A stretch of 64,000 nt of DNA from an uncultured Rhodospirillales bacterium (lineage in GTDB: Bacteria > Pseudomonadota > Alphaproteobacteria > CACIAM-22H2). Below, piece after piece: positions 18,626-27,417 of this stretch. Under the pieces are notes generated by a model. That model saw nothing but the letters and a program-made list of their open reading frames with translations, was not told where the DNA came from and made no database searches. The stretch is from the NCBI GenBank assembly GCA_937926175.1, contig CALANV010000013.1:1-64000 (forward strand), given 5' to 3'. Both the position numbers and the translations under genes were made by a program. Each line of letters begins with the position of its first letter. The first letter of the stretch is position 1.

Positions 18626-20132
18626 CGCACATAAAAGCGGTCGCACGCCCGCGATCATGCTGCAGGGCACCGGCAGCGACGTCGGAAAGTCGCTGCTGGT
18701 CGCCGGACTGGCGCGGGCCTTTGCGCGCCGTGGCCTGGCGGTGCGTCCGTTCAAGCCGCAGAACATGTCGAACAATGCGGCCGTGACGCCGGACGGGGGC
18801 GAGATCGGCCGTGCCCAGGCGCTCCAGGCACGCGCCTGCGGCATCGCTCCCAGCGTTCACATGAATCCCGTACTGCTCAAGCCGCAAGCCGACGCGCACG
18901 CGCAGCTGATCGTGCAAGGACGCGTCGAGGGTCAGGTTCGGGCGGGCGGATATCTCGCGCTCAAGCCCAGGCTGCTGCCGCGCGTGCTCGACAGCTTCGC
19001 GCGGATCGCAGCGGAAGCCGATCTGGTGATCGTCGAAGGCGCCGGATCGCCGGCGGAGGTCAATCTCCGCGCGGGCGACATCGCGAACATGGGCTTCGCG
19101 AACGCCGCCGGCGTACCGGTCGTGCTCGTCGGCGACATCGACCGCGGCGGCGTCATCGCCAGCATCGTCGGCACGATGGCCGTACTCGAGGCCGAAGACC
19201 GCGCGCGCGTCGCCGGCTTCATCATCAACAAGTTTCGCGGCGATATCCGGCTGTTTGACGGCGGACGTCGCGACATCACGGCCCGTACCGGCCTCGCCGA
19301 TCTCGGCGTCGTACCGTGGTTTCCCGACGCCGCGCGATTGCCGGCCGAGGACACGGCCAGCCTGGACAGCCGGCGTTATGCGCCGGGCGGCGCGCCCGGT
19401 GTCGTGATCAGGATCGCCGTTCCGCAGCTGCCGCGAATCGCCAATTTCGACGATCTCGATCCGCTGGCGGCAGAACCCGACGTCGCCATCGACCTCGTCC
19501 CGCCGGAGCGGCCGATCCCGAGCGATGCGGATGTCGTCCTGCTGCCCGGATCGAAAGCGACGATGGCCGATCTTGCCGCGTTCCGCGCTGCCGGCTGGGA
19601 CATCGACCTGATGGCCCATGTCCGTCGCGGCGGCCGCGTGCTGGGTCTTTGCGGCGGCTATCAGATGCTGGGCCGGCGCATTGCCGATCCGCTCGGACTC
19701 GAAGGACCGCCCAGCGAGATGCCCGGCCTCGGGCTGCTCGACGTCGAAACGGTGCTCGACCGCGTCAAGGTCCTGGCGCCGGTCGACGCCCTCGACGCGC
19801 TCTCGGGCGAGCAGGTCAAAGGCTATGAGATGCACATGGGCCGCACCGACGGACCGGATTGCAGCCGGCCGATGCTCAACCTCGGCGGACGGCCGGAAGG
19901 TGCCCGAAGCCGCGATGGCCGTGTCGAGGGATGCTATGTCCACGGCCTGTTCGCGGCCGACCGGTTTCGTCGGGCCTGGATCGACCGCATCCGGACGGAG
20001 CGAGGTCTTGGCACAGGCAGTGCCTCGGCTGCCTACGACGCGATGATCGAGGACGTCCTCGACAAGCTGGCCGCCCACGTTTCATCCGCGATCGATCTCG
20101 ATCGCATTCTGGAGATCGCCCGTGCGCGCTGA
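18612..20132 (+). CDS. cobQ: cobyric acid synthase (glutamine-hydrolysing)
   Basis: 506 aa. Amidates four side chains of adenosylcobyrinic acid a,c-diamide. N-terminal dethiobiotin-synthetase-like domain with [20 protein letters not shown] and [10 protein letters not shown] (the CobQ-specific version of the loop), [11 protein letters not shown] and [10 protein letters not shown]. The C-terminal class I glutamine amidotransferase domain carries the nucleophile in [10 protein letters not shown] (about Cys347) and the catalytic His in [16 protein letters not shown] second ATG 45 bases downstream would remove the overlap with the SYLF gene; the longer start is used because cob genes here commonly overlap. 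Confidence 0.94.
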   Translation: MPHADAHKSGRTPAIMLQGTGSDVGKSLLVAGLARAFARRGLAVRPFKPQNMSNNAAVTPDGGEIGRAQALQARACGIAPSVHMNPVLLKPQADAHAQLIVQGRVEGQVRAGGYLALKPRLLPRVLDSFARIAAEADLVIVEGAGSPAEVNLRAGDIANMGFANAAGVPVVLVGDIDRGGVIASIVGTMAVLEAEDRARVAGFIINKFRGDIRLFDGGRRDITARTGLADLGVVPWFPDAARLPAEDTASLDSRRYAPGGAPGVVIRIAVPQLPRIANFDDLDPLAAEPDVAIDLVPPERPIPSDADVVLLPGSKATMADLAAFRAAGWDIDLMAHVRRGGRVLGLCGGYQMLGRRIADPLGLEGPPSEMPGLGLLDVETVLDRVKVLAPVDALDALSGEQVKGYEMHMGRTDGPDCSRPMLNLGGRPEGARSRDGRVEGCYVHGLFAADRFRRAWIDRIRTERGLGTGSASAAYDAMIEDVLDKLAAHVSSAIDLDRILEIARAR

Positions 20133-20136
20133 CGCA

Positions 20137-21138
20137 TCATGCCCTGACGATCGCGAGTACGCCGACGAGGGCGGCGTGGACGAGGCAGGCGGCGACGAAA
20201 AGATAGAGCGCCTGGCGCATGTCCGCCGGCGTGGCACGCGCCCGACCGTCGCCGATCCACGGGTCGTGGACGACGTTGCCGTCATACTGCCGCGGGCCCG
20301 CCAGCGCCAAGCCCAGCGCCCCGGCCGCCGCCGCCTCGGGCCAGCCCGCGTTGACGGACCTGTGCTTGCGCGCATCGCGGAACATGGTCCGGAACGCGGC
20401 GGCCGGATTGCCGTTCGGCACGACGGCCGCGGCAATCGCGATGATGACGGCTGCGAGCCGTGCCGGAACGAAGTTCGCGGCGGTGTCCAGCCGCGCCGCG
20501 GCCTCACCAAAAGCGAGGTAGCGTGGAGTTCGGTGGCCGATCATGGAGTCGAGGGTATTCACCGCCTTGTAGGCGAGGATACCCGGCAGGCCGAGCAGAA
20601 CGTACCAGAAGGCCGGCGCGACGACGCCGTCCGAGAAGTTCTCGAACAGCGACTCGATGCCGGCGCGGGCCACGCCATGCGCATCGAGGCTCTGCGGATC
20701 GCGCCCGACGATATGGCGCACCGCCTCGCGTCCGGCCGCAACCCCGCCCGTCTCGAGCCCGCGGCAGACGGCGAAGACATGGTCGTAGAGCGAGCGTTGT
20801 GCGAGCAGGACGGCGACGACGAACAGTTCGATCAGCCAGCCCCATGTCACCTGCCGCGCGAGCACAAGCAGCAGCCATCCGGCCCCGGCGGCGATGCCGA
20901 CAACGAACACGACGACGATCGCGCCGCGGACGCGCCGTGCCTCGCGGGTGCGTATATCGCGGTTGAGCCGGCGGTCCAGCACCCCGATCAGACGGCCGAG
21001 CGCGGCGACGGGATGCGGCACGATGCGGAACAGCGGGCGCATGTCGCCGACGACGGCGTCCAGCATCAACGCCGCCAGCAAAATGATGAACGGATTCACC
21101 GCCTCCGGCGGCACGAATCGGTACATGCGCGCCACCAT
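20137..21138 (-). CDS. cbiB: adenosylcobinamide-phosphate synthase (CbiB/CobD), membrane protein
   Basis: 333 aa inner-membrane enzyme that attaches aminopropanol (phosphate) to cobyric acid. Family motifs: ALMLDAVVGDMRPLFRIVPH, PVAALGRLI, REAVRHIVGRDPQSLD, ESLFENFSDGVVAPAFWY and YKAVNTLDSMIGHRTPRY. About five hydrophobic segments are present. An ATG at 21126 and one further upstream at 21162 are alternatives; none has a strong ribosome binding site. Encoded opposite to its neighbours, convergent with cobQ (4 bp apart) and divergent from cbiX with about 60 bp between starts. Confidence 0.93.
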   Translation of the reverse strand: MVARMYRFVPPEAVNPFIILLAALMLDAVVGDMRPLFRIVPHPVAALGRLIGVLDRRLNRDIRTREARRVRGAIVVVFVVGIAAGAGWLLLVLARQVTWGWLIELFVVAVLLAQRSLYDHVFAVCRGLETGGVAAGREAVRHIVGRDPQSLDAHGVARAGIESLFENFSDGVVAPAFWYVLLGLPGILAYKAVNTLDSMIGHRTPRYLAFGEAAARLDTAANFVPARLAAVIIAIAAAVVPNGNPAAAFRTMFRDARKHRSVNAGWPEAAAAGALGLALAGPRQYDGNVVHDPWIGDGRARATPADMRQALYLFVAACLVHAALVGVLAIVRA

Positions 21139-21200
21139 GGCGGGCGATCCACGACACGTCAACGGATCAAGGTCCGGGCCTGAAGCAAAGGGAGAACAGC

Positions 21201-22304
21201 TTGCCGAACAACGATACCGCCGTCCTGATCTGCGGCCACGGCAGCCGCGACACCGACGCCATCGCGGAGTTCGAGTCGATGGCGGCCCGGCTCAAGACAC
21301 GACTTCCCCAGTATCCGGTCGGTGCGGCCTATCTCGAGTTTGCGCGACCGATGATCCGCGAAGGCCTGGAGGCGCTCAAGGCCCGTGGCGCACGCCGCAT
21401 CCTGGCTGTGCCCGGCATGCTCTTCGCGGCCGGGCACGTCAAGAACGACCTGCCGTGGGAACTCAACAGCTTTGCCGCCGAAAATCCCGACATGACCGTC
21501 GAGTACGGACGGGACCTGGCTATCGATCCGAAGCTGCTTCAGGCGGCACGCGAACGCATCGAAGCCGCCGAGAGCCGCGCCGAACGCACCGTCGATCGCG
21601 CCGAGACCGTGCTGCTGACCGTGGGCCGCGGCACGAACGATCCCGACGCCAATGCCAACATCGCCAAGGTCGCACGCATGCTGTGGGAAGGGATGGGCTT
21701 CGGCTGGGGCGCCGTCGCCTATTCCGGCGTCGCGCATCCGCGCGTCGACGCGGCGCTCGCCCGCCTGGTGCGATTGGGCTTCCGGCGCATCGTCGTCTTC
21801 CCATATTTCCTGTTCACCGGCGTCCTGGTCAAACGCATCTACACGCAGACGGACGCAATCGCCGCCGTGCATCGCGACGTCGAGTTCCTGAAGGCGGACT
21901 ACCTCAACGACCATCCGCTGGTCCTCGATGCGTTCGTCGAACGCGTGAACGAGATCCTGACCGGCGACAACGTCATGAATTGCCGCCTGTGCAAATATCG
22001 CGAGCAGATCATCGGCTACGAGGCCGATGTCGGCGCCCCGCAGGCCGGTCACCATCTGCATGTCCGCGGCATCGGTACGGATGCCGACCGCCATCATGCC
22101 CATCACCATCATCACGGCCACGGCCATCATCACCATGGTCATCACCATCACGGGCATGATCATCATCACGATCATGACCATGCGCATGATCACGGACACG
22201 GACATGTGCACGGCCACCATGTGCACGGGCATGCACATCATCGCGCCGACGGAAATGCGAACCCGGATGCTCAACCCGCCGCGCCTGCCGCACGAACCAA
22301 ATGA
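21201..22304 (+). CDS. cbiX: sirohydrochlorin cobaltochelatase CbiX with His-rich C-terminus
   Basis: 367 aa, starting at TTG eight bases after GGGAG. Two chelatase half-domains in tandem: the first begins AVLICGHGSRDTDAI (metal/catalytic His), with GMLFAAGHVKNDLPWEL; the second has LLTVGRGTNDPDANAN and VVFPYFLFTGVLVKRI. A MNCRLCKYRE segment (CxxC) follows. About residues 284-351 form an extreme His-Gly-Asp tract with over 30 histidines, probably binding or buffering cobalt or nickel. CbiX inserts cobalt early, into sirohydrochlorin, as in the anaerobic-type pathway. First gene of a tightly overlapped cbiX-cobH-cobL-cobI-cobJ-cobM operon. Confidence 0.93.
   Translation: MPNNDTAVLICGHGSRDTDAIAEFESMAARLKTRLPQYPVGAAYLEFARPMIREGLEALKARGARRILAVPGMLFAAGHVKNDLPWELNSFAAENPDMTVEYGRDLAIDPKLLQAARERIEAAESRAERTVDRAETVLLTVGRGTNDPDANANIAKVARMLWEGMGFGWGAVAYSGVAHPRVDAALARLVRLGFRRIVVFPYFLFTGVLVKRIYTQTDAIAAVHRDVEFLKADYLNDHPLVLDAFVERVNEILTGDNVMNCRLCKYREQIIGYEADVGAPQAGHHLHVRGIGTDADRHHAHHHHHGHGHHHHGHHHHGHDHHHDHDHAHDHGHGHVHGHHVHGHAHHRADGNANPDAQPAAPAARTK
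22084..22253 (+). repeat. low-complexity CAT/CAC repeat encoding the CbiX histidine tract
   Basis: A run dominated by CAT, CAC and GGC/GAT codons (for example 22090-22195) encodes the His-rich tail of CbiX. It is imperfect, with mixed His codons and Gly/Asp/Ala interruptions, which suggests selection for the protein sequence rather than a pure microsatellite, though slippage-mediated length change is plausible. Confidence 0.85.
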
Positions 22305-22933
22305 TCGCCTATCTGACCGATCCGGCTGAAATCTACCGACGCTCCTTCGCCACGATTCGGGCGGAGGTGGATCTTGCGGGCGTGCCGCGCGACCTCGAGA
22401 GTACGGTCGTGCGGCTGATCCATGCCTGCGGCATGACGGACATCGTCGGAGACTTGCGCTGGTCGCCCGACGTCGCGACGGCGGCCCGAACCGCGCTGGC
22501 GTCGGGTGCTGCCGTGCTGACCGACGCCCGCATGGTCGCTGACGGCATCGGCGAGCCAAAAGGACGGCGCCGCAACCAGATCCTATGTCTTGTCGACGCG
22601 CCGGAAGCGGCTGAACGCGCTTGTGCCCTCGGGACGACGCGGTCGGCGGCCGCAGTCGATCTGTGGCGCCCCCATCTCGCCGGCGCTGTCGTCGCGATCG
22701 GCAATGCACCGACCGCGCTGTTCCGGCTGCTCGAATGCCTCGACGACGGCGCGCCGCGACCGGCCGCGATTCTGGCGTTTCCCGTCGGCTTCGTGGGCGC
22801 GGCCGAAGCGAAGGCCGAGCTCGTCGCGAATGCGCGCGGCGTGCCTTATCTGACGCTTCTCGGCCGGCGCGGCGGCAGCGCGCTTGCCGCCGCCGCCGTC
22901 AACGCGTTGATGCGCGACGGAGACGAGCCATGA
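22301..22933 (+). CDS. cobH: precorrin-8X methylmutase
   Basis: 210 aa. Moves the methyl group from C11 to C12, giving hydrogenobyrinate (or cobyrinate if cobalt is already present). Motifs: IYRRSFATIRAEVDLAG, RLIHACGMTDIVGDL (with the catalytic-type histidine), GAAVLTDARMVADGI, AVVAIGNAPTALFRLLE and AFPVGFVGAAEAK near the end. The ATG overlaps the cbiX stop, and the stop overlaps cobL (ATGA). Confidence 0.95.
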   Translation: MIAYLTDPAEIYRRSFATIRAEVDLAGVPRDLESTVVRLIHACGMTDIVGDLRWSPDVATAARTALASGAAVLTDARMVADGIGEPKGRRRNQILCLVDAPEAAERACALGTTRSAAAVDLWRPHLAGAVVAIGNAPTALFRLLECLDDGAPRPAAILAFPVGFVGAAEAKAELVANARGVPYLTLLGRRGGSALAAAAVNALMRDGDEP

Positions 22934-24132
22934 CGCCGTGGCTGTCGGTAATCGGCATCGGTGCCGACGGACTCGACGGCCTTACGCCCGCGGCCCGCAG
23001 CCTGATCGATGCCGCCGAAGTCCTGGTCGGCGGCAAGCGTCATCTCGACATGATCACACGCCACGGTGCCGAACGCCTCACGTGGTCGATGCCGCTGACC
23101 GAGACGATCACGGCGATCAAGGCGCGCCGTGGCCGGCGCGTCGTGGTGCTCGCGACCGGCGATCCATTGTGGTTCGGCATCGGCGTCACGCTCGTGCGGC
23201 ACTTCCCGCGCGAGGAGATGGTCATCCTGCCGCACCTGAACGCATTCAGTCTGGCCGCTTCGCGCATGGGCTGGCCGATGGCGGAGGTCGAGACCCTCAC
23301 GCTCCACGGTCGTGCGATCGGTCTGCTTGCGCTTCATCTTGCGCCGGGCGCACGCCTGCTCGTGCTGAGCAATGACGGCACGACACCGACGCAGGTCGCG
23401 GCCTATCTGCGCGACGCCGGCTGGGGACCCAGCACGATCACCGTCCTCGAGCATCTGGGCGGACCGGATGAACGCCGCGTCGACAGCACCGCCGCCGACT
23501 GGACGGATGCGTCGTTTGCGGATCTGAACACGCTCGCGATCCACTGCGTGCCGGGGCCGAATGCGCGCGTCCGAAGCCGTGTGCCGGGGCTTCCCGATGA
23601 CGCCTTCGCCCATGACGGCATGCTGACGAAGCGGGAAGTAAGGGCGGCCACGCTCGCTGCGCTCGCGCCGTTTCCGGGGCAGGTGCTGTGGGATATCGGC
23701 GCGGGATGCGGCTCGGTCGGCGTCGAGTGGATGCGCGCAGCCCGCGGCGCGCGGGCGATCGCCGTCGAGCGCGACCCTGCGCGACTGACGCTGATCGCGC
23801 AGAATGCCTCGGTCCTTGGCGTTCCTCAGCTCGAAATAGCGGCGGGCGAGGCGCCGGCGGCTCTCGAAGGTTTGCCGGACCCCGACGCCGTGTTCATCGG
23901 CGGCGGCCTGACCACACCCGGGCTCATCGACATCTGCTGGAATGCGCTCAAGCCCGGCGGGCGCATCGTCGCGAACGCGGTCACGATCGAGAGCGAGCGC
24001 GCGATCTATGACGCGTTCAAGGATTACGGTGGCGATCTTTGCCGCATCGCGGTCGCCCGCGCCGATACCGTCCGCTCTTTTGTCGGCTGGCGCGCCCAGA
24101 TGCCCGTGACGCAATGGAGCGCGCGGAAATGA
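22930..24132 (+). CDS. cobL: precorrin-6Y C5,15-methyltransferase (decarboxylating)
   Basis: 400 aa fused two-domain enzyme. The N-terminal tetrapyrrole methylase (CbiE-like, about 1-200) opens SVIGIGADGLDGLTPAA and has ATGDPLWFGIG. The C-terminal Rossmann SAM methyltransferase (CbiT-like, about 215-400) has LTKREVRA and the SAM loop LWDIGAGCGSVGVEWMRA (about 252-269), then FIGGGL. It methylates C5 and C15 and decarboxylates the C12 acetate. Overlaps both neighbours by four bases. Confidence 0.95.
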   Translation: MTPWLSVIGIGADGLDGLTPAARSLIDAAEVLVGGKRHLDMITRHGAERLTWSMPLTETITAIKARRGRRVVVLATGDPLWFGIGVTLVRHFPREEMVILPHLNAFSLAASRMGWPMAEVETLTLHGRAIGLLALHLAPGARLLVLSNDGTTPTQVAAYLRDAGWGPSTITVLEHLGGPDERRVDSTAADWTDASFADLNTLAIHCVPGPNARVRSRVPGLPDDAFAHDGMLTKREVRAATLAALAPFPGQVLWDIGAGCGSVGVEWMRAARGARAIAVERDPARLTLIAQNASVLGVPQLEIAAGEAPAALEGLPDPDAVFIGGGLTTPGLIDICWNALKPGGRIVANAVTIESERAIYDAFKDYGGDLCRIAVARADTVRSFVGWRAQMPVTQWSARK

Positions 24133-24833
24133 GCGGCACGCTCTACGGCCTTGGCGTCGGGCCCGGCGACCCGGAACTCGTGACGCTGAAGGCGCTCCGG
24201 ATCGTGAAGGCGTGCCCCGTGCTCGCCTATCCGGCACCTGAGCATGGCGACAGCCTCGCGCGCGCAATCATGGCGCCGCATCTGCCCGGCGGGCAGATCG
24301 AAATCGCCATCCGCATGCCGCTCGCGGCCGACCGCTTTCCCGCGGCGGCGGTCTATGCCGATGCGGCCGCGCGCATCGACCAGCATCTCCGCACCGGCCG
24401 TGACGTCGCCGTCCTGTGTCTGGGCGATCCGTTTCTCTACGGCTCGTTCATGTATCTGTTCGCGCGCCTCGCGCCGTCGCACCGGACCATCGTCGTTCCC
24501 GGCGTATCGTCGATCTCGGCAGGCGCCGCGGCATTGGGCGCACCGCTCGCCGCACGCAACGACGTGCTGAGCGTGATCCCCGCACCGCTCGCGGACGAGG
24601 AAATCGAGGCCCGGCTCGTCGCGGCGGATGCGGCCGCGATCGTGAAGCTCGGCCGACATTTCGGCCGCATCCGCGCCCTGCTCCAGCGGCTCGGCCTGGC
24701 GACGTCGGCGCGCTACATCGAACACGCGAGCCTGCCCAACGAGTGCGCCCGTCCGCTCGCGGAGATCGATGCAGACACGGTGCCGTACTTCTCCCTGATT
24801 CTCGTGCACAAGCGGGGGGCCGCATGGCAATGA
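24129..24833 (+). CDS. cobI: precorrin-2 C20-methyltransferase
   Basis: 234 aa tetrapyrrole methylase. Opens with LYGLGVGPGDPELVTLKALR, the CobI/CbiL start signature, and carries CLGDPFLYGSFMYLF and VVPGVSSISAGAAALG. Methylates C20 of precorrin-2 (or of cobalt-precorrin-2 when cobalt is inserted early; sequence alone does not separate CobI from CbiL). Overlaps cobL by four bases and the next gene by ten. Confidence 0.93.
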   Translation: MSGTLYGLGVGPGDPELVTLKALRIVKACPVLAYPAPEHGDSLARAIMAPHLPGGQIEIAIRMPLAADRFPAAAVYADAAARIDQHLRTGRDVAVLCLGDPFLYGSFMYLFARLAPSHRTIVVPGVSSISAGAAALGAPLAARNDVLSVIPAPLADEEIEARLVAADAAAIVKLGRHFGRIRALLQRLGLATSARYIEHASLPNECARPLAEIDADTVPYFSLILVHKRGAAWQ

Positions 24834-26647
24834 CGCCGGTTCTGGTCGCCCTGACGGAGACGGGCGCCGCGCTTGCCCGGCGCATCCGGGACCATTTGCC
24901 TGGTGCCGTCGTCCACGGTTTCGAAGGCCGCGTTACTTCGTCCGACGTCGCATTCGCATCGACGGCGGCGCATCTGCGGCATCTGTTCGCTGCGGGGCAA
25001 CCGATCGTCGGGATCTGCGCCGCCGGCATCCTCGTCCGCGCCCTCGCACCATGCCTCGCCGACAAGCACGCGGAACCACCGGTCCTCGCCGTGGCCGAGG
25101 ACGGCAGCACGGTCGTTCCGCTGCTGGGCGGCCATCGCGGCGCCAACGAGCTGGCCCGACGGATCGCCGGTGCGATCGGTGGTGTGGCGGCGATCACCAC
25201 CGCCAGCGACGTCGCGCTGAGGGTGGCACTCGATGTACCGCCGCCCGGCTGGCGCATCGCCGACATGGCGGCCGTCAGGTCGCTCGCCGCCGCAGCCTTG
25301 GCCGGACAGCCGATCGCCTTGAAGGTCGAGGCGGGCTCCGCCGACTGGCTGCGCGACAGCGGGCTGCGTTTCAGCGCCGATGCGGAACATGTCATCCGCG
25401 TGACGCATCGCACGGCGGACGGCGATGCCCGCACGCTCACCTACCATCCGCCGGTGCTTGCGGTAGGCATGGGATGCGAACGTGGGACGTCGCCCGAAGA
25501 GCTGTCGGATCTCGTGCGGCGAACGCTCCAGGAGTTCGATCTCGCGCCGGGTGCCGTCGCCTGCGTCGCGAGCATCGATCTGAAGATGGACGAACCGGCG
25601 ATCAGTGCCGTCGGCGACATGCTCGGCGTGCCGGTGCGCTTCTTTTCCGCTGAACGGCTCGCCCGCGAGGAGTCGCGTCTCGCCAGTCCGTCGGCCCATG
25701 TCCGCGCCGCGGTCGGTGTCGCCGGCGTGGCCGAAGCGGCAGCACTCGCCTGTGTCGGCGCCGATGGCAGGCTGCTGATCGCAAAGCGGAAGTCGCGGCG
25801 CGCGACCTGCGCCGTCGCGCTTGCGCCGGCCGACATCGACCCGGGGACGCTCGGCCAGGCGCGCGGTCATCTCGCAATCGTCGGAATCGGGCCGGGAACG
25901 TCCGCCTGGCGAACGCCGGAGGCAAGCGCCGCGCTCGCCACGGCCACGGACATCGTCGGCTATGCCCTCTACCTCGATCTGCTCGGCGATGCGATTCGCG
26001 GCAAGCGACGTCATGAGAGCGGGCTCGGCGACGAGGAGGGACGCGTGCGGTGCGCACTCGATCTCGCCGCCGCGGGCAACCGGGTCGCCCTCGTCTCCTC
26101 GGGTGACGCCGGAATCTACGGCCTTGCGACGCTGGCGTTCGAACTCGTCGCGCGCGGCGACGATCCCGCGTGGGGTCGCATCGCCGTGGCCGTCTGCCCG
26201 GGTCTGTCGGCGATCCAGGCCGCGGCGGCGCGCGCCGGGGCGCCGCTCGGTCACGATTTCTGCGCCATCTCGCTGTCGGATCTGCTGACGCCGTGGCCCG
26301 ACATCGAGCGCCGTCTGCGTGCCGCGGCATCGGCCGATTTCGTCGTGGCGCTTTACAACCCGGCCTCCCAACGACGACGCAGCCAACTTGCCCGCGCCAA
26401 GGCGATCCTGCTCGAACACCGGCCGCCCGGCACGCCCGTCGTCGTCGCCCGCAATCTCGGCCGCGACGGCGAGACGGTCTCGATCGTCGCGCTCGGCGAA
26501 CTCGACGAGAGTGGCGTCGACATGTTGACCGTGCTGCTGATTGGCAGCAGCCGGACGCGCACGGTCGACGCCGCAGGCGCGCGATGGGTCTTCACGCCGC
26601 GCGGTTATGCCGACAAGGCGTCCGTGCGACAGACGAGGCCGGCATGA
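24824..26647 (+). CDS. cobJ: CbiG-CobJ fusion: cobalt-precorrin-5A hydrolase-like plus precorrin-3B C17-methyltransferase
   Basis: 607 aa in two parts. Residues 1-335 are CbiG-like. An N-terminal and central region has FASTAAHLRHLF, GICAAGILVRALAP and LLGGHRGANELARRIA (101-116). The CbiG_C/CobE-like domain follows (about 210-330) with VGMGCERGTSPEEL, CVASIDLKMDEPAI and FFSAERL. Residues 349-600 are a CobJ/CbiH tetrapyrrole methylase starting LAIVGIGPGTSAWRTPEA, with SSGDAGIYGLATLAFEL, ALYNPASQRR and RNLGRDGETV. CobJ methylates C17 and contracts the ring; CbiG opens the delta-lactone and releases acetaldehyde in the early-cobalt pathway. A second ATG six bases downstream is a possible start. 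Confidence 0.92.
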   Translation: MAMTPVLVALTETGAALARRIRDHLPGAVVHGFEGRVTSSDVAFASTAAHLRHLFAAGQPIVGICAAGILVRALAPCLADKHAEPPVLAVAEDGSTVVPLLGGHRGANELARRIAGAIGGVAAITTASDVALRVALDVPPPGWRIADMAAVRSLAAAALAGQPIALKVEAGSADWLRDSGLRFSADAEHVIRVTHRTADGDARTLTYHPPVLAVGMGCERGTSPEELSDLVRRTLQEFDLAPGAVACVASIDLKMDEPAISAVGDMLGVPVRFFSAERLAREESRLASPSAHVRAAVGVAGVAEAAALACVGADGRLLIAKRKSRRATCAVALAPADIDPGTLGQARGHLAIVGIGPGTSAWRTPEASAALATATDIVGYALYLDLLGDAIRGKRRHESGLGDEEGRVRCALDLAAAGNRVALVSSGDAGIYGLATLAFELVARGDDPAWGRIAVAVCPGLSAIQAAAARAGAPLGHDFCAISLSDLLTPWPDIERRLRAAASADFVVALYNPASQRRRSQLARAKAILLEHRPPGTPVVVARNLGRDGETVSIVALGELDESGVDMLTVLLIGSSRTRTVDAAGARWVFTPRGYADKASVRQTRPA

Positions 26648-27417
26648 CGATCCATTTCATCGGCGCCGGCCCCGGCGCGCCCGACCTCATCACGGTTCGC
26701 GGTCTCAATCTGATCCGCACCGCCGACGTGGTGCTCTACGCCGGATCGCTGGTGCCGCCCGCCGTGATCGCCGAGGCGCGCGCCGACGCGCGCGTGATCG
26801 ACACCGCCCCCATGCATCTCGATGCAATCGTCGCCGAAATGGCGTCGGCTCATGCGGCCGGATTGACGGTCGCACGCGTTCATTCCGGCGACCCGTCGCT
26901 CTATGGCGCGATCGCCGAACAGATGCGGCGCCTCGACGCGTTGGGCATCCCGTATGACGTGACCCCCGGTGTGCCGGCCTATGCCGCCGTAGCCGCCGCG
27001 CTCAAGACCGAGCTGACGCTTCCCAACGTGTGCCAGACGGTGATTCTCACGCGCACGGCCGTGCGCGCATCGCCGATGCCGCCGGGCGAAGACCTCGCGA
27101 CGCTGGCGCGAAGCAACGCGACGCTTGCGATTCATCTGTCGATCAACAATCTCGCTGCTGTCGTGCGCGAGCTTGCCCCGCTTTACGGCGAGGACTGCCC
27201 GGTCATCGTCGCCTATCGGGTCACCTGGCCCGACGAACTCATTCTGCGCGGCACGCTCGGCGACATCCGCCAGAAGGTGAAGGCGGCAGGGATCACGCGT
27301 ACGGCGCTCATCCTCGTCGGCCGCGCGCTATCATCGACGACGTTCGGCGACAGCCGTCTTTACGACGCCGCCCACCATCACGTCCTGCGGCCGCGCCGCC
27401 CCGGCGCATCCGGCTAA
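26644..27417 (+). CDS. cobM: precorrin-4 C11-methyltransferase
   Basis: 257 aa tetrapyrrole methylase with the CobM/CbiF opening IHFIGAGPGAPDLITVRGL, then YAGSLVPPAVI, RVHSGDPSLYGAIAEQMRRL, TPGVPAYAAVAAAL and VIVAYRVTWPDE. Methylates C11 of precorrin-4. Last gene of the cbiX operon; it overlaps cobJ by four bases and its stop overlaps the convergent ankyrin gene stop by four bases. Confidence 0.95.
   Translation: MTIHFIGAGPGAPDLITVRGLNLIRTADVVLYAGSLVPPAVIAEARADARVIDTAPMHLDAIVAEMASAHAAGLTVARVHSGDPSLYGAIAEQMRRLDALGIPYDVTPGVPAYAAVAAALKTELTLPNVCQTVILTRTAVRASPMPPGEDLATLARSNATLAIHLSINNLAAVVRELAPLYGEDCPVIVAYRVTWPDELILRGTLGDIRQKVKAAGITRTALILVGRALSSTTFGDSRLYDAAHHHVLRPRRPGASG

Noticed and set aside
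18543..20078. 511-codon open frame antisense to cobQ
   Set aside because: Composition typical of antisense shadows; CobQ motifs are complete on the other strand.
22084..22253. histidine tract as a cloning-tag artefact
   Set aside because: Mixed codons, Gly/Asp interruptions and an in-frame natural C-terminus show it is native.
21159..22709. long minus-strand open frame across cbiX/cobH with Met/Val/His-rich stretch
   Set aside because: The low-complexity part is the complement of the CbiX His codons; no initiation context or family motif.
24713..26419. 568-codon open frame antisense to cobI/cobJ
   Set aside because: Shadow frame without recognisable motifs over two well-supported genes.
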